From Pseudopedobacter sp040392825 (lineage in GTDB: Bacteria; Bacteroidota; Bacteroidia; Sphingobacteriales; Sphingobacteriaceae), in contig NZ_JBEBVH010000075.1 in NCBI RefSeq assembly GCF_040392825.1, positions 1-15,855 on the forward strand: 15,855 nt of DNA, in the 5' to 3' direction. The notes beneath the pieces are model-generated. The model saw only the letters and a program-made list of their open reading frames with translations. It was not told the DNA's origin and ran no database searches. The first letter of the stretch is position 1; the number at the start of each line of letters is the position of its first letter. A program made the position numbers and the translations under genes. Of this stretch, positions 1 to 7,238 are shown in pieces.

Positions 1-474
1 AATTTTATTTTGAACACTAATGCTTTTCCTGCAAGTAATACCAACGAATTAAAAATTCAGCCTACGTTTACAAATCTCGCTGGGACAGGGACCCAGGATA
101 ATGTAAATACCAAAAGAGACAATCCGGGAGATCCAAATTATGTTCCTTATCTGACACCAAAAATAGGTGCTGATAAATGGACTCATTTATTACTTACTTA
201 CGAAACCACCACAGGTATTTTTAACATCTGGGCTGACGGGGTAAAAGTTGGGGCTTTTCCTAGTAGAGGCGTTGGAGCCGCTACTTTTAAGTCTCATGAG
301 CCTAATGAAGTTATCATAGGAGGTAATTATAACGTTATTCCAGGTAAATCAGTAAATACTGATGCAAGTTTTGCCCCAATGACTGGCAGAATAGATGAAC
401 TGAAAATATGGAATATTGCATTAACTGATGCCCATATTAAAGCGATTTACAATTTAGGACTGCAAAAGAAATAA
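1..474 (+). CDS. LamG / concanavalin A-like fold protein, C-terminal part (5' end outside window)
   Basis: The frame is open from the first base, so this is the end of a longer gene; the TTG at 10 is not needed as a start. The visible 157 residues contain the last strands of a LamG-type jelly roll: a WTHLLLTY strand, a NIWADGVKVG strand-turn, an IIGGN strand, and the closing segment GRIDELKIWNIALTD followed by a short helix (IKAIYNLG), which is the typical end of the LamG_3 domain. Such proteins, often with an N-terminal DUF1735-type domain and a lipoprotein signal, sit directly after SusC/SusD in Bacteroidota PULs and are thought to bind glycan at the cell surface. The stop is followed 6 nt later by a hairpin, and the glycosidase genes come next on the same strand. 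Inference: surface glycan-binding partner of the PUL. SusC/SusD would be expected upstream but are not visible. The domain is clear; its ligand is not. Confidence 0.85.
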   Translation, partial: NFILNTNAFPASNTNELKIQPTFTNLAGTGTQDNVNTKRDNPGDPNYVPYLTPKIGADKWTHLLLTYETTTGIFNIWADGVKVGAFPSRGVGAATFKSHEPNEVIIGGNYNVIPGKSVNTDASFAPMTGRIDELKIWNIALTDAHIKAIYNLGLQKK

Positions 475-480
475 AATATA

Positions 481-521
481 TTGAAGACGGGTGCCAGCAA
501 GAATAGTGCACCTGTCTTTAA
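481..521 (+). terminator. Intercistronic hairpin between the LamG gene and the glycosidase genes
   Basis: Bases 481-494 pair with 508-521 in a 14-bp stem with two G-T wobbles and a 13-nt loop, starting 6 nt after the LamG stop codon. The core is aagacgggtgc pairing with gcacctgtctt. No run of T follows the right arm, so it is not a textbook rho-independent terminator. It may act as a partial terminator or 3'-end stabiliser that separates abundant binding-protein mRNA from the downstream enzyme genes. The structure is seen; the role is inferred. Confidence 0.45.
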
Positions 522-541
522 ATAATATCCGACTGCTGTTT

Positions 542-2179
542 ATGAAATACTTTTTCCTTTTTTTAATATTTACTGCTTTTTCCTGTTCAAAAAAGGAGGC
601 TCCTCAGATAAAAGACAGTTCAGTTTCTTTTACAATAGATGGGCAATATAACTGTACTTTAGAATATGCTGTAGGAATGCGACCAGCTATCGTATTTAAT
701 TTTACAGAAGCTGTTAAAGCAGACAATTTAGAGCAATATATCCATTTAAAAGAAGGAGATACCGAGGTAAGCGGAATTCAGTTAGATGTACAAGCAGAGT
801 GGAAAACTATACAATTAGTACTGTTAAACGACTTAAAGTCATTTACTACTTACACTTTGAGTATTTCTGGTAATCTGCCCACAAAAAGTGAAGGTAAAAT
901 TGTAAATCCTTTAACTATAATACTTAATACAGGCTTAGATAATACAGATAAATTTCCGCGAATTACGGATGAGGAATTACTCACCTTAGTACAAAAACAG
1001 ACATTTAAATATTTTTGGGATTTCGGACACCCGGTAAGCGGATTAGCAAGAGAGCGCAATACATCTGGTAATCTGGTTACCAGCGGCGGAAGTGGTTTCG
1101 GGATAATGTCGATTATAGTAGGGATAGAAAGAGGTTTTATTACTAAGCAGGATGGTTTTTCCAGGATCAGAAAAATAGTATCATTCCTTAAAAACGATGC
1201 ACAAAAATTTCATGGAGCTTTTTCGCATTGGTTGGACGGAACTACAGGAGCGGCACTTAAGTTTAGTGAAAAAGATGATGGGGCAGATTTGGTAGAAACT
1301 TCTCTATTAATGCAGGGCTTAATCGTTGCTAAACAATATTTTAAAGCATCGGTAGCCGAAGAAACTCAATTAAGAAACGATATTTCTGAACTTTACAATA
1401 ATGTTGACTGGAATTTCTTTAGAAAAGACGGTGGTAATGTATTGTATTGGCATTGGAGTCCGAATTTTAATTGGCAGATGAATCTACCGGTTAAAGGCTA
1501 TAATGAATGTTTAATTACTTATATTCTGGCGGCAGGTTCTAAAACTTATGGTATCCCCAAGGCAGTGTATGATAATGGTTGGGCTTCCGGAACTAATTTT
1601 AGGAACGGAAGAACATATTATGGCGTTCAGCTACCCCTAGGTCCGGAAAAAGGCGGGCCTATGTTTCTGGATCATTATTCGTTTTTGGGAATTAATCCAA
1701 AAGGTTTATCTGATGCCTATGCTAACTATGAACAACAAACACGAGCACATGCTTTAATCAATTACAATCATTGCAAAGAAAATCCGAACAAATTTGCAGG
1801 TTACAGTGAGGAATGTTGGGGACTTACTGCCAGTGATATTAAAAATGGGTATACCGCAAGCTCGCCAACGAACGATAGAGGTTTTATAGCTCCAACAGCA
1901 GCAATTGCTTCTTTGCCTTATGTACCCGAGGAGTCTATGAAAGCTTTGCGTTTTTTTTATTACAAGTTAGGAGATAAGTTATTTAAAGAATACGGTTTTG
2001 TTGATTCTTTTTCAATACAGGAAAAATGGTTTGCATCGTCCTTTCTTGCGATAGATCAAGGGCCTATAATCATCATGATTGAAAATTACAGATCGGGTTT
2101 AATCTGGAATCTTTTTATGAGTAGTGACGAAGCAAAAGAAGGTTTAATAAAATTAGGATTTCAAAGTTCAAATTTATAG
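542..2179 (+). CDS. GH144-family beta-1,2-glucan hydrolase lipoprotein with N-terminal Ig-like domain
   Basis: Predicted 545-aa lipoprotein of the 'Glycoamylase' Pfam family, equated with GH144 (beta-1,2-glucan-active (alpha/alpha)6-barrel enzymes). A GTG at 491 opens the same frame, but it lies inside the intercistronic hairpin. The ATG at 542 starts a proper signal (MKYFFLFLIFTAFSC) with the lipidated Cys at residue 15, so it is chosen. Residues ~25-132 form a beta-rich Ig-like (Big_5-type) domain. The catalytic barrel follows from ~140, with ITDEELLTLVQKQTFKYFW as its first helix. Acidic motif DDGADLVETS gives D245, D249 and E252, and GYNEC gives E322. Equivalent residues were reported as important in the Chitinophaga pinensis enzyme (from memory). 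Other family signatures are YWHWSPN, HYSFLGINPKG and IDQGPI. It abuts the next gene, a paralogue without the Ig-like domain. Inference: the added domain marks an exo-type, oligosaccharide-trimming enzyme. The older label 'glucoamylase' would be misleading. Confidence 0.88.
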   Translation: MKYFFLFLIFTAFSCSKKEAPQIKDSSVSFTIDGQYNCTLEYAVGMRPAIVFNFTEAVKADNLEQYIHLKEGDTEVSGIQLDVQAEWKTIQLVLLNDLKSFTTYTLSISGNLPTKSEGKIVNPLTIILNTGLDNTDKFPRITDEELLTLVQKQTFKYFWDFGHPVSGLARERNTSGNLVTSGGSGFGIMSIIVGIERGFITKQDGFSRIRKIVSFLKNDAQKFHGAFSHWLDGTTGAALKFSEKDDGADLVETSLLMQGLIVAKQYFKASVAEETQLRNDISELYNNVDWNFFRKDGGNVLYWHWSPNFNWQMNLPVKGYNECLITYILAAGSKTYGIPKAVYDNGWASGTNFRNGRTYYGVQLPLGPEKGGPMFLDHYSFLGINPKGLSDAYANYEQQTRAHALINYNHCKENPNKFAGYSEECWGLTASDIKNGYTASSPTNDRGFIAPTAAIASLPYVPEESMKALRFFYYKLGDKLFKEYGFVDSFSIQEKWFASSFLAIDQGPIIIMIENYRSGLIWNLFMSSDEAKEGLIKLGFQSSNL

Positions 2180-2181
2180 TG

Positions 2182-3516
2182 ATGATGAATAAGTTTTTTT
2201 GGTATTTATTAGTGGGATCAATAATGTTGGTTTCCTGTAGCTCTTCAAAGAGTAATAGTACAAATAAACTGTCAGACGAAGAACTGATAGATGTGGTACA
2301 GAGGCAAACCTTCAGATATTTCTGGGAAGGGGCCGAACCAACTTCAGGTGCGGCAAGAGAGCGGATTCATATGGACGGAATATATCCGCAAGACGATAAG
2401 AATGTGGTGACCTCAGGAGCGACTGGCTTTGGGATAATGGCTATTATCAGTGCTATAGACAGAAATTATGTTTCCAGACAGGAAGGAGTGGAAAGATTGG
2501 ACAAGATATTGAACTTTCTCAAGTATGCAGATAGATTTCACGGAGCCTGGCCACATTGGATGCATGGCGAAACCGGAAAAACAAAACCGTTTTCTAAAAA
2601 AGATGATGGTGGTGATTTAGTAGAAACAGCTTTTGTAGCACAAGGCCTTATCTGTGTAAAGCAATATTTTAAAGATGGAAGTGTCCAGGAGCAGGCTTTA
2701 TCAAAATTAGCAGATGAGCTTTGGAAAGGAATAGATTTTAAATGGTATACCAAAGGTGAAAATGTTCTTTATTGGCATTGGAGCCCCAATTATGGTTGGG
2801 AAATGAACTTTCCGATACATGGATACAACGAGTGCCTGATCATGTATGTTTTAGCAGCGGCTTCTCCTACATATGGTGTAGATGCTGTAGTTTATCATGA
2901 GGGTTGGGCAGAAAATGGAAAAATAAAAGCAAATGCTGAATACAAAGGAATCCCTTTGCACATAAGACATCAAGGCGACCCGACAGGGGGACCATTATTC
3001 TGGGCACATTATTCTTATCTGGGTTTAAACCCAAAAGGCTTAAAGGATGCTTATGCAGATTATGGTGCGGAAAATACGAACCAGGCATTAATCAATTACC
3101 AGTGGTGTGTGGATAATCCGCTAAATTATAAAGGTTATAGCGAGAATAGTTGGGGTTTAACGGCAAGCTATTCTGTAAAAGGTTACGCGGGACATGCGCC
3201 AAATGCACATAAAGATTTAGGTGTAATAGCACCAACAGCAGCCCTGTCATCAATTGTTTATACGCCTCAACAATCCATTGCAGCCATGAGAAATTGGTAC
3301 GAAAATAAAAAAGACAAGCTATGGGGTGAATATGGTTTCTACGATGCTTTTAGCGAAACAGCAGATTGGTATCCACAAAGGTATTTGGGCATAGACCAGG
3401 GACCAATAGTAGTCATGTTGGAGAACTATCGCAGCCAACTTTTATGGAAACTTTTTATGAGTGATAGCGATGTTCAATCGGGATTGGACAAATTAGGATT
3501 TCAGTATACAAAATAG
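2182..3516 (+). CDS. GH144-family beta-1,2-glucanase lipoprotein (single-domain paralogue)
   Basis: 444-aa lipoprotein, a second GH144 enzyme and paralogue of the gene just upstream. The start is ATG 2182 (or 2185, same frame), 2 nt after the upstream stop, so translation is probably coupled. The signal ends in lipobox LVSC, with lipidated Cys at residue 19, followed by a short Ser/Asn-rich linker. The catalytic barrel begins immediately (LSDEELIDVVQRQTFRYFW). Key acidic residues are D141, D145 and E148 in KKDDGGDLVETA, and E217 in GYNEC. The spacing D+4, +3, +69 is the same as D135/D139/E142/E211 remembered for the C. pinensis endo-beta-1,2-glucanase. Conserved YWHWSPN, HYSYLGLNPKG, SWGLTAS and IDQGPIVVMLENYRS are also present. 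Without the Ig-like N-domain, it resembles the endo-type prototype. Inference: it makes the first cuts in a linear or cyclic beta-1,2-glucan at the cell surface or in the periplasm. The family is firm; endo versus exo action is inferred. Confidence 0.88.
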   Translation: MMNKFFWYLLVGSIMLVSCSSSKSNSTNKLSDEELIDVVQRQTFRYFWEGAEPTSGAARERIHMDGIYPQDDKNVVTSGATGFGIMAIISAIDRNYVSRQEGVERLDKILNFLKYADRFHGAWPHWMHGETGKTKPFSKKDDGGDLVETAFVAQGLICVKQYFKDGSVQEQALSKLADELWKGIDFKWYTKGENVLYWHWSPNYGWEMNFPIHGYNECLIMYVLAAASPTYGVDAVVYHEGWAENGKIKANAEYKGIPLHIRHQGDPTGGPLFWAHYSYLGLNPKGLKDAYADYGAENTNQALINYQWCVDNPLNYKGYSENSWGLTASYSVKGYAGHAPNAHKDLGVIAPTAALSSIVYTPQQSIAAMRNWYENKKDKLWGEYGFYDAFSETADWYPQRYLGIDQGPIVVMLENYRSQLLWKLFMSDSDVQSGLDKLGFQYTK

Positions 3517-3544
3517 AGCGAGGAAGAAGAATAATAAAAAGATT

Positions 3545-5854
3545 ATGGGTTTTTTGGGAAAAAGTGTAATAGCAGGAATGAGTATTGTGTTTTTGGCAGC
3601 CTGTACGCCAAAAATAGTACAACAGGATAAATCGTCGTCAACCAAGGTAAATTCAGAAATGTATAGATTTATCTCCAGCCTGATGTCTAAGATGACGATT
3701 GAAGAAAAGATTGGCCAGTTGAATTTATTGACGGGAGGAGATGCTGTAACAGGAACTACGGTAAACTCTAACATCGAACAGAAGATAAAAAATGGTGAAG
3801 TAGGAGGGTTCTTTAGTTTATCCACACCTCAAAAAATTCGTAAAGCGCAAGAATTGGCGGTAAAGGAAGCCAGACTAAAAATTCCATTGATTTTTGGAAT
3901 GGACGTTATTCACGGCTATAAAACTACGTTTCCTATTCCACTAGGTCTGTCTTGCAGCTGGGATATGAATTTGATTCAGAAAACAGCCAGAATAGCAGCA
4001 GAGGAAGCCAGTGCAGATGGTCTAAACTGGACGTTTTCTCCGATGGTAGACGTTTCCAGAGATCCAAGATGGGGGCGTGTATCTGAAGGAAACGGAGAAG
4101 ACCCATTCCTGGGAGCAGAAATTGCAAAAGCAATGGTAAAAGGTTATCAGGGAGACGATCTTTCTAAAGCAAATACCATTATGGCTTGCGTAAAACATTT
4201 TGCTTTATATGGTGCGTCTGAAGCTGGAAGAGATTATAATACCGTAGATATGAGCCGGCAGAGAATGTATAATGAATACTTGTTGCCTTATAAAGCTGCG
4301 GTTGATGCCGGAGTGGGAAGTGTGATGACATCATTTAATGAGATAGATGGTATCCCAGCGACGGCAAACAAATGGTTGGTTACCGATTTACTGAGAAATG
4401 ACTGGAATTTTAAGGGTTTTGTTGTTACAGATTATACAGGTATTAACGAGATGGTTGATCATGGTTTTGGTAATTTACAGGAAGTTTCGGCTAAAGCTTT
4501 ACAAGCAGGTGTTGATATGGATATGGTAGGCGAAGGTTTCCTGACGACGTTAAAAAAATCTTATCAGGAAGGTAAAATCTCTATGCAAGAGATAGACCGC
4601 GCATGTCGTTTAGTACTAGAAGCAAAATATAAGCTGGGACTTTTTGAAGACCCGTTTAAATATTGTGATGAAGAAAGGGCAAGAACTCAGATTTATACTT
4701 CTGAAAACTTGAAATTCGCTCGTGAAGTAGCAGGAAAAAGTTTTGTTCTGTTAAAAAATAATGAGGTTTTACCGTTAAAAAAACAAGGAACTATTGCGTT
4801 AGTAGGACCTTTAGCCAACACGCGTGAGAATATGCCCGGAACCTGGAGTGTTTCCACTGATTTGAGCAAGGCGATCTCTGTAAAAGAAGGACTGGAAAAT
4901 ATTTTGGGATCCCGAGCTAAAATCCTTCATGCCATGGGAACTAATCTTTTAGATGATGCGGAATATCAAAAGAGAGCAACTATGTTCGGAAGAGATATTC
5001 CGCGTGATAATAGAAGTAACGAAGTCATGTTAAAAGAAGCGGTTAATCTGGCGAAAAAATCGGATGTAATTGTTGCCGCTTTGGGCGAAAGTTCCGAAAT
5101 GAGCGGAGAAAGTTCCAGCCGTACAGATATTAAAATTCCCCAAAATCAGCAAAAGTTATTGGAAGAACTGGTTAAAACAGGCAAACCTGTGGTTTTGGTA
5201 TTATTTACGGGAAGACCATTAGATTTAACATGGGAGAATCAACATGTTCCCGCTATATTGAATGTTTGGTTTGGAGGTTCGCAAACAGGAAATGCAATTG
5301 CAGATGTTTTATTTGGAGATGTTAATCCTTCAGGAAAGCTGAGTATGACATTCCCGCAGAATGTAGGGCAGATACCATTATATTACAACCATAAAAATAC
5401 TGGCAGACCGTTGGAAGGACCATGGTTCCAGAAATTTAGATCTAATTATTTAGATGTTACCAATGAACCACTTTATCCTTTCGGATATGGTTTGAGTTAC
5501 ACAAAATTCGATTTTTCAGAGCCCAGACTAGATAAAGACAATTTTAAAGCGGGAGAAAAAGTACAACTGTCGGTTACACTTAGTAATAGGGGTAAATTTG
5601 ATGGAGAAGAAGTGGTACAGCTTTATATCAGCGATATGGTGGGCAGTGTTACGAGACCTGTGAAAGAGCTAAAGGCTTTCCAGAAAGTGTTCCTGAAGTC
5701 TGGTCAGAGTAAAGAAGTTAAATTCGAAATTACCGAAGACATGCTTAAATTTTATAATTCGGAATTGCAATTTGTATCAGAACCCGGAGAGTTTAAAGTA
5801 TTTGTAGGAAATAGCTCTTCCAGCGTAAAGGAAGCTAAGTTTAGACTGAATTAA
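3545..5854 (+). CDS. bglX: GH3 beta-glucosidase lipoprotein (BglX-like)
   Basis: 769-aa GH3 beta-glucosidase that removes terminal glucose from beta-gluco-oligosaccharides with retention of configuration. The signal peptide ends in the consensus lipobox LAAC (Cys20), so it is anchored in a membrane. N-terminal TIM-barrel domain ~45-375: substrate-site motifs GMDVIHG, SRDPRWGR and CVKHFALYG, and nucleophile D296 in GFVVTDY. Second alpha/beta sandwich ~395-615: acid/base candidate E522 in MSGESSSR. C-terminal fibronectin-III-like domain ~668-760. The length and three-domain order are usual for BglX. It starts 28 nt after the GH144 gene, with a purine-rich stretch (gaggaagaag) in the gap. GH3 enzymes beside GH144, such as Bacteroides thetaiotaomicron BT_3567, act on sophorose and beta-1,2-gluco-oligosaccharides. 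By context this one probably finishes beta-1,2-glucan breakdown to glucose. The family and fold are certain; linkage preference is inferred from neighbours. Confidence 0.92.
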   Translation: MGFLGKSVIAGMSIVFLAACTPKIVQQDKSSSTKVNSEMYRFISSLMSKMTIEEKIGQLNLLTGGDAVTGTTVNSNIEQKIKNGEVGGFFSLSTPQKIRKAQELAVKEARLKIPLIFGMDVIHGYKTTFPIPLGLSCSWDMNLIQKTARIAAEEASADGLNWTFSPMVDVSRDPRWGRVSEGNGEDPFLGAEIAKAMVKGYQGDDLSKANTIMACVKHFALYGASEAGRDYNTVDMSRQRMYNEYLLPYKAAVDAGVGSVMTSFNEIDGIPATANKWLVTDLLRNDWNFKGFVVTDYTGINEMVDHGFGNLQEVSAKALQAGVDMDMVGEGFLTTLKKSYQEGKISMQEIDRACRLVLEAKYKLGLFEDPFKYCDEERARTQIYTSENLKFAREVAGKSFVLLKNNEVLPLKKQGTIALVGPLANTRENMPGTWSVSTDLSKAISVKEGLENILGSRAKILHAMGTNLLDDAEYQKRATMFGRDIPRDNRSNEVMLKEAVNLAKKSDVIVAALGESSEMSGESSSRTDIKIPQNQQKLLEELVKTGKPVVLVLFTGRPLDLTWENQHVPAILNVWFGGSQTGNAIADVLFGDVNPSGKLSMTFPQNVGQIPLYYNHKNTGRPLEGPWFQKFRSNYLDVTNEPLYPFGYGLSYTKFDFSEPRLDKDNFKAGEKVQLSVTLSNRGKFDGEEVVQLYISDMVGSVTRPVKELKAFQKVFLKSGQSKEVKFEITEDMLKFYNSELQFVSEPGEFKVFVGNSSSSVKEAKFRLN

Positions 5855-5856
5855 TA

Positions 5857-6645
5857 ATGAAAATTATCAAAGTATTCTTCCTCTTTTTTGTGTTGAGCCC
5901 TTTTATAGCGCAGGCGCAGCACAAAGGACTTTTTCAAAGCGAACTATTTGTATTAAAAAATGATACACTGCCTTTAAGGGTTTTATATCCAAAAGGGTTC
6001 GATCAGAATAAAAAATACCCATTAGTCATATTTTTACATGGCAGAGGTGAGTCTGGCAACGATAACCAAAAACAGCTTACCCACGGAGCAAAGCTTTTTT
6101 TAGACAGTGTGAATAGAACAAAATTCCCTGCCATTGTGGTATTTCCCCAATGCCCATCAGATAGTTATTGGGCCAACGTGAAAATTGAAACAGACAGTAA
6201 AGGGAAAAGACATTTTTTCTTTAGGAAAGGCGGAAAACCAACCGAAGCTATGTCGCTTTTACTCGGGTACTTTAAACAGGTAGAAAAGAAAAGTTATGTA
6301 GATAAAGATAGGATTTATGTAGCAGGGCTTTCTATGGGAGGGATGGGAACATTTGAGTTCTTACGAAGGAAGTCAAATAAAGTAGCTGCTGCATTTGCAA
6401 TTTGCGGAGGGGACAATGTAGCAAACGTAAAAAAATATGCCAATAAAGTGAAACTCTGGATTTTTCATGGTGAACAGGACGATATTGTATCTCCTCAATT
6501 CTCAAAAGATATCATTACAGAATTACAGCGATTGGGTGCTAAACCAAGATATACGTTTTATCCTCAGGCAAATCATAACAGTTGGGATCCTGCCTTTACG
6601 GAAAAAGATTTATTGCCATGGCTTTTTAGTCAGCGAAGAAAATAA
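5857..6645 (+). CDS. Secreted alpha/beta-hydrolase (carboxylesterase / prolyl-oligopeptidase-like)
   Basis: 262-aa exported serine hydrolase. A type I signal peptide (residues 1-20, cleavage after AQA) is followed by a single alpha/beta-hydrolase domain. The oxyanion region is FLHGRGESG (59-67), the nucleophile elbow is GLSMGG (Ser159), the acid is Asp208 in HGEQDDIV, and the catalytic His is His240 in ANHNSW, so the triad is complete. The size and the LHGRGESG/PQCP motifs match the phospholipase/carboxylesterase group often named 'prolyl oligopeptidase family serine peptidase', but no propeller domain is present, so peptidase activity is unlikely. It begins 2 nt after the GH3 stop and is clearly co-transcribed as the last gene of the operon. 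Inference: it removes acyl groups (acetyl or succinyl) from the glycan so the glycosidases can act. The substrate cannot be read from the sequence. Confidence 0.85.
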   Translation: MKIIKVFFLFFVLSPFIAQAQHKGLFQSELFVLKNDTLPLRVLYPKGFDQNKKYPLVIFLHGRGESGNDNQKQLTHGAKLFLDSVNRTKFPAIVVFPQCPSDSYWANVKIETDSKGKRHFFFRKGGKPTEAMSLLLGYFKQVEKKSYVDKDRIYVAGLSMGGMGTFEFLRRKSNKVAAAFAICGGDNVANVKKYANKVKLWIFHGEQDDIVSPQFSKDIITELQRLGAKPRYTFYPQANHNSWDPAFTEKDLLPWLFSQRRK

Positions 6646-6729
6646 TGTATAGCTTCTGACTAGAATGCGTGTACTTCTTCGTTTTAAAAGATTATAATTA
6701 TATTTATGTTAAAGGGAAACGTTTTTGGT

Positions 6730-6957
6730 ATGCAAAAGATTACTATTGAAATAAAAAGTAAAAGTGAAATGCTTCTTAAAATTCTTGATGCTGTAGGTAT
6801 TCCTTATTCAGATGCAGAAAACCCTAGCCCAGGTGGCGATAAATGGTTTCTGGATCCAGAAAATATTAAAACGCTAAAAAAAGGAATTGAAGACACCAAA
6901 GCTGGCCGTGTTACCAGTATTAAGGATGTGGACAATATATGGGAAAGTATTTTATAG
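6730..6957 (+). CDS. Antitoxin of a YoeB-type toxin-antitoxin pair (toxin broken)
   Basis: 75-aa small acidic protein (83 aa if the in-frame ATG at 6706 is used). The start at 6730 is preferred because the protein then begins MQKITIEIKSKSEML, the usual N-terminus of this small antitoxin type, and an AAAGGG stretch lies about 13 nt upstream. The N-terminal part predicts strand-helix. The C-terminal part (GIEDTKAGRVTSIKDVDN) resembles the toxin-wrapping tail of YefM/RelB-like antitoxins ('punctuation' of small helices, acidic). The main evidence is context: its last 19 bases overlap the start of a recognisable YoeB/Txe toxin reading frame in the +1 frame, the classic antitoxin-first, overlapping layout. 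Family-level function would be binding the toxin and repressing the operon promoter. Because the toxin is frameshifted, this is probably an orphan antitoxin. The reading frame itself is intact. Confidence 0.7.
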   Translation: MQKITIEIKSKSEMLLKILDAVGIPYSDAENPSPGGDKWFLDPENIKTLKKGIEDTKAGRVTSIKDVDNIWESIL

Positions 6958-7220
6958 AGATTTCAAAAGAGGCTAAAAAGCACTTGCTTCCCAGCATAAA
7001 GCAGGTAATACAGCAACTCTAAGAAAAATTGAACAAATATTCATTGAATTGTCTGAAACACCATATGACGGTAATGGTCAACCTGAATTACTAAAATATA
7101 ATTATTCTGGATATTGGTCCAGGAGAATTAATCGTAAAGATAGAATTATCTATTAAAGTTTTCGAAGAAAAAGTTACTGTCACCATTGTCTCCGCTAAAG
7201 GCCACTATGATAATAAATAA
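6939..7220 (+). pseudogene. yoeB: YoeB/Txe-family mRNA interferase toxin, disrupted by two frameshifts
   Basis: Start ATG 6939 overlaps the antitoxin gene. The frame reads MGKYFIEISKEAKKHL and then, after base ~6986, continues to a stop at 7020-7022 (27 codons). Shifting by one base from 6989 gives SQHKAGNTATLRKIEQIF through GNGQPELLKYNYSGYWSRRI and NRKDRIIY, and then meets a stop at 7154-7156. Treating t7154 as an extra base restores KVFEEKVTVTIVSAKGHY to the natural stop at 7218. The repaired protein is ~93 aa, matches YoeB along its full length, and keeps the residues equivalent to E. coli E46 (PE), R65 (KDR) and the C-terminal His-Tyr. So one base is missing near 6987 (LA would need ttg-gct) and one is extra at 7154. 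YoeB normally cuts mRNA at the ribosome. As written no active toxin can be made. Sequencing error cannot be excluded, but two hits in one toxin gene and none in its antitoxin fits selection for inactivation. Confidence 0.85.
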
Positions 7221-7238
7221 TATAGGTTCCTTATAAAA

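Noticed and set aside
491..541. GTG 491 as start of the first GH144 protein
   Set aside because: It lies inside the intercistronic hairpin and would put 17 polar residues before a perfect lipoprotein signal that starts at ATG 542.
850..1059. Minus-strand open frame inside the first GH144 gene
   Set aside because: Shadow of a well-supported gene; no family features or independent start signals. The same applies to 2538-2753, 2867-3088, 3493-3825 and 3933-4133.
6467..6652. Open frame overlapping the end of the esterase gene
   Set aside because: Out-of-frame reading of the esterase, whose catalytic Asp and His lie in this part.
6987..7160. Programmed ribosomal frameshifting producing a full toxin
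   Set aside because: It would need a -1 shift and then a +1 shift, with no good slippery heptamer at the first site; mutation or sequencing error is simpler.
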